Shown piece after piece: positions 58,306-64,000 of a stretch of DNA of 64,000 nt (position 1 is the first letter of the stretch; each line of letters begins with the position of its first letter). Below the pieces are notes generated by a model, which was not told where the DNA came from, did not search any database, and was given only the letters and a program-made list of their open reading frames with translations. A program made the translations under genes and the position numbers. The stretch spans positions 91,639 to 155,638 of the forward strand of contig JAJFHV010000016.1 of assembly GCA_021775415.1 (NCBI GenBank), written 5' to 3'. The DNA comes from Hyphomicrobiales bacterium. GTDB taxonomy: Bacteria; Pseudomonadota; Alphaproteobacteria; Rhizobiales; Rhizobiaceae.

Positions 58306-59540
58306 GCCGTACTGCGAAAAGCATCGCAGAGGTCGTTACCAGCGGCTTGTGTATTGGCTGCGGCCTGTGCGAAGCCGTGACCAAGGGCCGGGTCAAAATG
58401 GAAATGACCAGCTATGGCGGTTTGCGTCCAGCGCCTGCTGACATCTTCACACCAGAAGAAGAAACCCAGCTACTAGCCGCCTGCCCCGGCGTGATTGCAA
58501 AACCGCGAGCTGAGCCCGATATGGAAACTGACGATGTCTGGGGCGCGCATTCAACAATGCGCTATGCCTGGGCCGGTGATCCAGACTTACGGTTTCGCGC
58601 TGCAACGGGCGGAGTGTTAAGTGCGCTCGGTGCGCATTTGCTCAGTAGTAAAAAAGTAAATTTCGTACTGCACGTAATGGCAGACGCTGATCGACCAATG
58701 CGCTCGCACTGGGTGATCAGCGACACACCTGAACAAGCCTCCATCCGCGCCGGATCACGATATGGGCCAGTTGCTCCTCTGGCCGGTTTTATTGAAGCAC
58801 TGGATCGCGGCGAACCTTTTGCCATTATTGCCAAACCCTGTGACATCGGCGCAGTGCATGCGTTTGCTCAAACTGATGCAAGGGTGGATGAACTGTGCAT
58901 CATGCGAATGGTGATGGTTTGCGGCGGTCAATCCCGACTGGGAAAATCCCAGGGACTTCTGAAAGAATTAGGCCTAGCCGAAGAAGAGCTTAGCCTGTTC
59001 CGCTACCGTGGCTACGGCAATCCAGGCCTCACCACGGTTGAAACAAAAGACGGCCGCAGTTTTACAAAAACCTATCAGGAACAGTGGGAAGACGAAGGTA
59101 CATGGGAACTGGAAACCCGTTGCAAACTCTGCCCGGATGCGCTGGGCGAAGCAGCCGATATTGCCGCCGCCGATGTCTGGCCCGGCGGAGGGCCAACCGG
59201 CGAAGATGAAGGGTTTAACGGCATCATCGTTCGATCCAGTGCGGGCGAGAACTTGGTAAAATCCGCAGTCGAAGCTGGTGATCTTGTGCTTGGAGAGCCA
59301 ATCACACCACGCCAGTTTGATGATTTACAGCCCCATCAGGTTCGCAAGAAAGAAGCTCTCTCTGCCCGGTTTGAAGGGATGACTGAAGCAGGCCTTCCAA
59401 TCATCGACACGCCGGGCTTGCGACTTGATCAACTTGGCAGCAGACTGGATGACGATGCCCGTACCAATCAGATTGAGGGCACCAAACGGCGGATCAAAGA
59501 AGGTAGGGTTTCCGAACCCCTTCCTGAAACGAAAGGTTGA
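58302..59540 (+). CDS. FrhB-like iron-sulfur flavoprotein (coenzyme F420 hydrogenase/dehydrogenase beta family)
   Basis: A 412-residue protein from ATG 58302 (ATGA overlap with the previous stop). The N-terminal cluster motif is SGLCIGCGLCEAV. The FrhB_N and FrhB_C domains follow, with ATGGVLSALGAHLL, EPFAIIAKPCDIGAVHAF and a second Cys pair in RCKLCPDALGEAADIAAADVWPGG, where the nearby DVWPGG is a strong family mark. Members use FAD and iron-sulfur centres to pass electrons; in plants and phototrophs relatives reduce chlorophyll intermediates. F420 is not generally made by alphaproteobacteria, so here it more likely serves as an electron donor or reductase, perhaps for the Rieske oxygenase. 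Confidence 0.87.
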   Translation: MSRTAKSIAEVVTSGLCIGCGLCEAVTKGRVKMEMTSYGGLRPAPADIFTPEEETQLLAACPGVIAKPRAEPDMETDDVWGAHSTMRYAWAGDPDLRFRAATGGVLSALGAHLLSSKKVNFVLHVMADADRPMRSHWVISDTPEQASIRAGSRYGPVAPLAGFIEALDRGEPFAIIAKPCDIGAVHAFAQTDARVDELCIMRMVMVCGGQSRLGKSQGLLKELGLAEEELSLFRYRGYGNPGLTTVETKDGRSFTKTYQEQWEDEGTWELETRCKLCPDALGEAADIAAADVWPGGGPTGEDEGFNGIIVRSSAGENLVKSAVEAGDLVLGEPITPRQFDDLQPHQVRKKEALSARFEGMTEAGLPIIDTPGLRLDQLGSRLDDDARTNQIEGTKRRIKEGRVSEPLPETKG

Positions 59541-59543
59541 ACA

Positions 59544-59930
59544 ATGACCAAGGTAATTAAAACAGACAAAGCACCCCCACCCTTTTCCGCTTACAGTCAG
59601 GCGGTAGAGGTTCCGGCCAATGCCCGATTGCTGTTCGTATCCGGCCAGGTCGGTGTCACGCCCCAGGGTGAGTTGCCGGATGATCTTGAGACTCAACACG
59701 AGCTATGTTGGACAAATACCTTCGCCGTTCTCGAAGCTGCAGGGATGGACAAGACGAACATTGTTGAAGTCTGGACAATCGTGACAGACCACAGCCAGGT
59801 CGCAATGAGCCGGGAAATCCGAACCCGATTGCTGGGACATGACAAACTCGCCTCAACCACACTTGTTTGTGGCCTTGCCAATCCGGACTGGAAAGTCGAA
59901 GTCGCCGTCAGGGCCGCAAAGGTCGACTAA
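59544..59930 (+). CDS. Rid-family (YjgF/YER057c/UK114) protein without the RidA arginine
   Basis: A 128-residue trimer-forming protein. PPPFSAYSQAVEVPANARLLFVSGQVGVTP is the family entry, and the C-terminal segment reads KLASTTLVCGLANPDWKVEVAVRAAKV. In RidA a conserved Arg before S/T-x-V deaminates reactive imines; here the place is Ser (LASTT). So it is not a standard imine deaminase and belongs with the Rid4-7-like groups, often found in catabolic operons. It lies 3 nt after the FrhB-like stop and is the last gene of the operon. Confidence 0.86.
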   Translation: MTKVIKTDKAPPPFSAYSQAVEVPANARLLFVSGQVGVTPQGELPDDLETQHELCWTNTFAVLEAAGMDKTNIVEVWTIVTDHSQVAMSREIRTRLLGHDKLASTTLVCGLANPDWKVEVAVRAAKVD

Positions 59931-59943
59931 ACACAATCAAAGC

Positions 59944-59976
59944 TGTTCTTTTTCATAAGAATCGCTAAAAAGAACA
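59944..59976. repeat. Perfect inverted repeat before uvrD
   Basis: TGTTCTTTTT (59944-59953) and AAAAAGAACA (59967-59976) are an exact 10-bp dyad with a 13-nt spacer between the Rid stop and the uvrD ATG. The right arm overlaps the LexA box. It may be part of the operator or a weak structure in the message. Confidence 0.5.
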
Positions 59977-59986
59977 AATGCCGAAC
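59972..59986 (+). promoter_or_regulatory. Candidate LexA (SOS) box over the uvrD start codon
   Basis: GAAC (59972-59975), seven bases, GAAC (59983-59986) exactly matches the alphaproteobacterial LexA recognition pattern GAAC-N7-GAAC. It covers the uvrD ATG at 59978. UvrD is an SOS gene in several bacteria, which supports function. The promoter itself would have to lie in the short gap upstream or in the Rid gene. Confidence 0.55.
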
Positions 59987-62515
59987 CCACTAAATCCTGT
60001 TCCGCAAGATAACGATGATTTGCGTGCGCAACCTGCTCAAGGCGGGATAGCTGCGCGTGCGCTTGCGGCCAAGTCTGGCGGCAACCAACCGGACTATTTC
60101 GAGGGCCTGAACCCGGAACAAATTGAGGCGGTAGAAACGCTTGATGGTCCGGTACTCGTGTTGGCCGGTGCAGGCACCGGCAAGACCCGGGTTCTCACCA
60201 CCCGCATCGCACATATTCTGGCAACAGGAAATGCCTGGCCCTCCCAAATTCTGGCCGTCACCTTCACCAACAAGGCAGCGCGCGAAATGAAAAACCGCAT
60301 TGCGCGTTATGTCGGCGACACGGTGGAGGGCATGCCCTGGCTTGGAACCTTCCATTCGATCGGCGTAAAAATGCTGCGCCGCAATGCCGAACTGGTTGGC
60401 CTGAAGCCCGATTTCACCATCCTCGATACCGACGACCAGATACGTCTGCTGAAACAGTTGATCCGTGCCGATGGGATTGACGACAAGCGCTGGCCCGCAC
60501 GCCAGCTCGCCGGACACATTGATAGCTGGAAGAACAAGGGACTGGCGCCGGACCAGATATCTGAGGGTGAGGCGCGAGCCTTTGGCGATGGCAAGGGTCG
60601 CGACCTTTACCAACAATATCAGGAGCGGCTGAAAATCCTCAACGCCTGTGATTTCGGCGATTTGCTGACGGAAACCATAAGGCTGTTTCGTGAAAACCCG
60701 GAAGTGCTGAAGGATTACCAGCAGCGGTTTCGATACATTCTGGTCGACGAGTATCAGGACACCAACACCGCGCAATATATGTGGTTGCGGCTGCTGGCGC
60801 AAAACTCTCCGCTCACGCGAGATACGGAGGAACCAACGCCCGAAGGGCAGGAGCGAAAAGCGACCGGCGTGGAAACGCCGCCCCCACGGAGCGGTAGCGA
60901 AGCTACTCGCGTGAGTTCAAACAAACAAAGCCCTAATCTGTGTTGTGTGGGCGATGATGACCAGTCGATCTATGGCTGGCGCGGCGCCGAGGTAGACAAC
61001 ATCCTGCGGTTTGAGAAGGATTTTCCCGGCGCGAAGGTGATCCGGCTGGAACGCAATTACCGCTCCACCGCTCACATTCTGGGTGCCGCATCGCATTTGA
61101 TCACGCATAATGAGGGAAGGCTCGGTAAAACGCTGTTTACCGATGCGGCCGATCCGGATGATGCGAAAGTCTCGGTCACGGCAGGTTGGGATTCGGAAGA
61201 GGAAGCCCGCTCAATTGGCGAGGAGATCGAATCTCTGCAGCGCAAGGACCACGCCCTCAACGAAATGGCAATTCTGGTTCGAGCCTCCTTTCAGATGCGC
61301 GAGTTCGAGGACCGGTTTGTGCAACTCGGACTTAACTATCGCGTCATCGGTGGACCGAGATTCTACGAGCGCATGGAAATCCGGGATGCGATGGCGTATT
61401 TCCGCGTCGTCTGTCAGCCGGCAGATGATCTGGCGTTTGAGCGCATCATCAACACGCCCAAGCGCGGCATTGGTGAAACCACCCTGCGTGTTATCCACGA
61501 CAGTGCCCGCGCTCGCCAAATTCCTCTATTGCAGGCAGCGCGCGAACTCACTGACACCGAAGAACTGAAGCCCAAGGTTCGCTCAACGCTTAAACAGCAA
61601 TTGGATAATTTTTCCCGCTGGTCCGGTGAGCTGGAGGCCCTGCCCCACAACGAACTTGCCGAGATGATTCTGGAAGAATCCGGTTATACGGAAATGTGGC
61701 AGAACAACCGCGCCGCCGATGCGCCGGGCCGGCTGGAAAATCTGAAAGAACTTATCCGCTCGATGGAAGAATTTGAATCGATGCGCGGGTTCCTCGAGCA
61801 TGTGTCTCTGGTGATGGATGTGGACCTGAACGAGGACCTTGATGCCGTGTCACTGATGACGCTGCACTCGGCCAAGGGGCTGGAATTCGATACGGTATTC
61901 TTGCCCGGCTGGGAGGAAGGCCTGTTTCCCCATCAACGCTCACTGGATGAGTCAGGCCGCGTCGGGCTGGAGGAAGAACGCAGGCTCGCCTATGTCGGCA
62001 TTACCCGTGCACGCACGCGCTGTTACATCTGGTTTGTTTCCAACCGCCGCATACACGGGTTATGGCAATCAACCATTCCTTCACGCTTTGTCGATGAACT
62101 GCCTGAAGCCCATGTGGAAGTAAACGAAGGTTCATCCTCCTATGGCGGCTATGGCGCGGCAGGCGCTGGAGGCAAATATGGCGCAAGCAGGTTTGATACA
62201 TCCGACCCGTTTGACAACGCCTACTCAACGCCGGGCTGGCAACGTGCCAAAAACCGGGGTGATGCATCAGGCGATACGGCCCGCAACTGGGGCACACGAT
62301 CTGGACCCAGAACAAGAGGCGGCGCGACGATTGAAGGCGAACTCGTCGCCTCGTCCATCAATCAGGCGGCCTCAAACTTCGGCATCGGCGACCGGGTATT
62401 TCATCTGAAGTTCGGCAATGGCAACATCGTTTCCATCGACGGCAACAAACTCACCATCGACTTTGACAAGGCCGGCCAAAAACGGGTGTTGGACTCATTC
62501 GTCGAGGCGGTTTGA
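59978..62515 (+). CDS. uvrD: UvrD/PcrA-type superfamily 1 DNA helicase
   Basis: An 845-residue 3'-5' helicase for nucleotide-excision and mismatch repair. Motif I GAGTGKTRVLTTR (about 65-77), motif Ia FTNKAAREM, motif II VDEYQDTN (about 256), motif III CVGDDDQSIYGWRGAEV (about 325-341), motif IV LERNYRST, motif V TLHSAKGLEFDTVF and motif VI YVGITRAR are all intact, and a Tudor-like tail ends the protein. Between motifs II and III lies an extra segment (about residues 279-313) encoded by a palindromic insert; the flanks LRLLAQNSP and NLCCVGDDD would otherwise join. A weak ribosome-binding site and a LexA box overlap the start. Confidence 0.95.
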   Translation: MPNPLNPVPQDNDDLRAQPAQGGIAARALAAKSGGNQPDYFEGLNPEQIEAVETLDGPVLVLAGAGTGKTRVLTTRIAHILATGNAWPSQILAVTFTNKAAREMKNRIARYVGDTVEGMPWLGTFHSIGVKMLRRNAELVGLKPDFTILDTDDQIRLLKQLIRADGIDDKRWPARQLAGHIDSWKNKGLAPDQISEGEARAFGDGKGRDLYQQYQERLKILNACDFGDLLTETIRLFRENPEVLKDYQQRFRYILVDEYQDTNTAQYMWLRLLAQNSPLTRDTEEPTPEGQERKATGVETPPPRSGSEATRVSSNKQSPNLCCVGDDDQSIYGWRGAEVDNILRFEKDFPGAKVIRLERNYRSTAHILGAASHLITHNEGRLGKTLFTDAADPDDAKVSVTAGWDSEEEARSIGEEIESLQRKDHALNEMAILVRASFQMREFEDRFVQLGLNYRVIGGPRFYERMEIRDAMAYFRVVCQPADDLAFERIINTPKRGIGETTLRVIHDSARARQIPLLQAARELTDTEELKPKVRSTLKQQLDNFSRWSGELEALPHNELAEMILEESGYTEMWQNNRAADAPGRLENLKELIRSMEEFESMRGFLEHVSLVMDVDLNEDLDAVSLMTLHSAKGLEFDTVFLPGWEEGLFPHQRSLDESGRVGLEEERRLAYVGITRARTRCYIWFVSNRRIHGLWQSTIPSRFVDELPEAHVEVNEGSSSYGGYGAAGAGGKYGASRFDTSDPFDNAYSTPGWQRAKNRGDASGDTARNWGTRSGPRTRGGATIEGELVASSINQAASNFGIGDRVFHLKFGNGNIVSIDGNKLTIDFDKAGQKRVLDSFVEAV
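60812..60916 (+). repeat. 105-bp palindromic element inserted in frame in uvrD
   Basis: CTCACGCGAG (60812-60821) and CTCGCGTGAG (60907-60916) are exact inverted termini. Between them lie three short hairpins: GCCC/GGGC around GAA, CGGCGT/ACGCCG around GGAA, and GTAGC/GCTAC around GAA. The 105 bp equal 35 codons, have no stop and encode polar, Pro/Glu/Thr-rich residues. Most UvrD proteins have no residues at this place. The structure recalls palindromic elements that insert inside coding genes in Rickettsia. No second copy was seen in this window. Confidence 0.75.
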
Positions 62516-62518
62516 GAG

Positions 62519-62592
62519 ATGTCCGCTTTCAGGGGTAGAGCGGACATCACATTAAGATCACTCTATATCCTCTAATGACCCAAAGCGGACAT
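62519..62592. repeat. Inverted AGCGGACAT repeats after uvrD
   Basis: ATGTCCGCT (62519-62527) pairs with AGCGGACAT (62539-62547), and a third copy AGCGGACAT follows at 62584-62592. The first pair forms a 9-bp hairpin just after the uvrD stop but has no T-run. This may be a small REP-like repeat or an extended terminator. Confidence 0.45.
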
Positions 62593-62601
62593 TCAACGAA
62601 T

Positions 62602-62633
62602 AACAAAATACCCGCCAAGCAAGCCTGGCGGGT
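62602..62633 (-). terminator. Intrinsic terminator of the porin gene
   Basis: On the minus strand ACCCGCCA (62633-62626), an 8-nt loop and TGGCGGGT (62617-62610) are followed by ATTTTG. It lies 53 nt after the porin stop. Confidence 0.82.
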
Positions 62634-62686
62634 TAGTAAATGTTCTAATTCAGGCGCTGGTTCGTGGCGCCACTGGAGTCTCGGTA

Positions 62687-64000
62687 TTAGAAATCGCGGC
62701 GAACCGTAACTTCCCAGTTGTCGTAGTCGAAGCTTGCGCCGGCTACCTGAGCTCCAGTACCGTTTACCAGATAGGAAGCCGAACGCTCGGATTCACCCTG
62801 GGTGTAAGAAGCCTTGACGTGGAAGCCAGGGGCCGCGGCAGGGTACCAGTTAAGGCCAACAGACCACTGCTCTGTGTCGCCTTCGGTCATACCGCCACCG
62901 AAGACAGGAACGCCAGCAATCACACAGCCAGCACCGGCAACAGACACCGCTCCTGCAGGACGATTGAAACCAGCGCCGGTAGAGCCAGCACAAGCTCTAC
63001 CGCCTTCAATGTGGTAGTAGTTGGCCCAGAACTGAACTTCATCCGTCAGGTCCATGCCGTAGGCAACACCCCAAACACTTTCAGCGTTTTCTGTCAGCAG
63101 ATTGGAGTGCACATAGGCGGTGTTGTAGTCGCCATCAGTCATGTACATGCCCCAAAGGCTAGCACCAGGTGCCATGCTGGAGAGATCGATGTTTGCACTG
63201 ACTTTGTATGCCCAGCCACCGATATCGGTAACAGTATTATTGGCGCCTAAAGCTACGACTTCAGGTGCAAGGGAATCGTGTACTGCAGTACCGGCAATGC
63301 CCCATCCATCACCGGAGTAATTAAAACCGGCATAGAAGTTGGCACGACCATCGGTACCACCAGCATTGGTAGCGTTACCGAATGCGTCACGACCATAGTC
63401 GATGCGTGGATCGTCAGCACCAACTGTGATTGCAAGACCGTCTGCTGCCCAAGTGTAGTCAGCAAGGGTAGCATCATCAAAGCCGTAGAAGCCGTCTGGG
63501 TAAATAATACCCGAAGCAACTGATGCTACTGATTCAGCGTTAACCCAGCCATAACCGTGGTTGGTTGTCCAGTAGTTGTCGGAGAAACCGAAACGGAAAC
63601 CGGCGATTGAGATCAATGCACGGTCCATGTCGACGTCAACGTCAACGTTAGACTGACCAGCTTCAAGACGATACTGGGCGCGCAATGTGCCCCAATCAGT
63701 CTCGTTGCGTGTGTCGATGTTCAAACGAGCCCGCTGTCCCCAAAGCGTAAAGTTTGCATCAGCACGTGTGGCAGCAAAACCAGTAGCGGCTACAGCACCA
63801 CCAAGAACACCGCCGATTACAGCGCCACCTGGTAGAGTTGGATCGTTGGCTTCAAGGTGAGTTTTTTCGTAAGAAGAACGCACGAAGCCGTTAAAGCTGA
63901 TGCATGTTTCTGTTCCCGGGATATAAAAGAACCCGGAACCGTATGCATCACAGATGCGGACGTATTCTACTGGCTCCGGCTCAACGACGATAGCGTCGGC
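62687..64000 (-). CDS. Outer-membrane porin, Rhizobiales Porin_2 family (5' end cut by window edge)
   Basis: About 437 residues are visible and the frame runs off the right edge, so the signal peptide is missing. The visible N-terminus VEYVRICDAYGSGFFYIPG then ETCISFNGFVR is a hallmark of Rhizobiales porins (Omp2b/RopA type), with two Cys able to form a disulfide. The rest alternates polar and aromatic residues in beta strands and Gly/Asn-rich loops, ending in the Phe-terminated strand NWEVTVRRDF typical of outer-membrane proteins. It forms a general diffusion pore. Gly/Ala-rich loops with ATGFAATRADANF near the start are unusual for the family, and this stretch may be an exposed region. Confidence 0.93.
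   Translation of the reverse strand, partial: ADAIVVEPEPVEYVRICDAYGSGFFYIPGTETCISFNGFVRSSYEKTHLEANDPTLPGGAVIGGVLGGAVAATGFAATRADANFTLWGQRARLNIDTRNETDWGTLRAQYRLEAGQSNVDVDVDMDRALISIAGFRFGFSDNYWTTNHGYGWVNAESVASVASGIIYPDGFYGFDDATLADYTWAADGLAITVGADDPRIDYGRDAFGNATNAGGTDGRANFYAGFNYSGDGWGIAGTAVHDSLAPEVVALGANNTVTDIGGWAYKVSANIDLSSMAPGASLWGMYMTDGDYNTAYVHSNLLTENAESVWGVAYGMDLTDEVQFWANYYHIEGGRACAGSTGAGFNRPAGAVSVAGAGCVIAGVPVFGGGMTEGDTEQWSVGLNWYPAAAPGFHVKASYTQGESERSASYLVNGTGAQVAGASFDYDNWEVTVRRDF

Noticed and set aside
58302..59540. A true F420-reducing hydrogenase subunit
   Set aside because: No hydrogenase large or small subunit is nearby and F420 is not expected in this group; only the FrhB-family fold is supported.
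59990..60802. A 270-codon minus-strand frame in uvrD
   Set aside because: The opposite strand has helicase motifs I to II; the antisense product has no recognisable domain.

Overview
The window looks like a chromosomal segment of an alphaproteobacterium of the order Hyphomicrobiales (Rhizobiales). The evidence is direct: a circularly permuted, two-piece ssrA (tmRNA) whose tag reads ANDNYAEVRLAA, an alpha-type SspB adaptor beside it, the block thyA-folA-hflK-hflC-DUF2065-degP-miaA, a Rhizobiales-type outer-membrane porin at the right edge, and a GAAC-N7-GAAC (alphaproteobacterial LexA) box over the start of a UvrD helicase gene. Base composition looks moderate, lower than in typical soil rhizobia. 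A choline sulfatase and betaine-type catabolic genes would suit a marine or host-associated relative, but I cannot name a genus.

Left part (1-23 kb), mostly housekeeping and mostly on the minus strand: a partial TetR regulator with a palindromic operator, a cold-shock gene with a long leader, a fatty-acid desaturase, pdxJ, a large hybrid sensor kinase, a RecD-like helicase and a LysE exporter. Then comes a branched-chain amino-acid block in which an EamA transporter sits between ilvB and ilvH, preceded by a complete attenuator: a leader peptide with Ile-Leu-Val-Val codons, a pause hairpin and a terminator. miaA, degP, DUF2065, hflC, hflK, folA and thyA follow. After them are a DUF1127 protein divergent from a WYL regulator over inverted-repeat operators, two tandem DUF1194 genes and a cyclopropane fatty-acid synthase.

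Middle (23-38 kb): ssrA next to sspB, so the degradation tag and the adaptor that delivers tagged proteins to ClpXP are neighbours. Then a ribbon-helix-helix protein, a giant AsmA protein with a Glu/Ala/Arg-rich tail, a D-lactate-dehydrogenase-like flavoenzyme, a CLC channel, a second WYL regulator divergent from a GST and a YciI-like gene, an EamA transporter, DUF3750, a class II aldolase, and a MarR/Tat-oxidoreductase pair with a perfect AT-rich operator.

Right part (38-60 kb), accessory: choline sulfatase, then a tight six-gene minus-strand operon of small membrane proteins around a Rieske/ferric-reductase-like protein (40406-43068) with no function I recognise. Next are an amidohydrolase, a sulfotransferase, a class II amidotransferase, and what looks like a catabolic island for an N-methylated (betaine-like) compound. 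The island has a GBBH-like dioxygenase, an AEC transporter, a class III aminotransferase, an enolase-superfamily enzyme, an MDR dehydrogenase and a dimethylglycine-dehydrogenase-like protein, divergent from a Rieske oxygenase operon. That operon also carries a GFA protein, an Asp/Glu-racemase-fold enzyme, a sulfotransferase-like P-loop protein, an FrhB-like iron-sulfur flavoprotein and an atypical Rid protein.

The window closes with uvrD, which carries an in-frame 105-bp palindromic insert, and a partial porin. No tRNA, rRNA, CRISPR array, transposase or integrase was seen.
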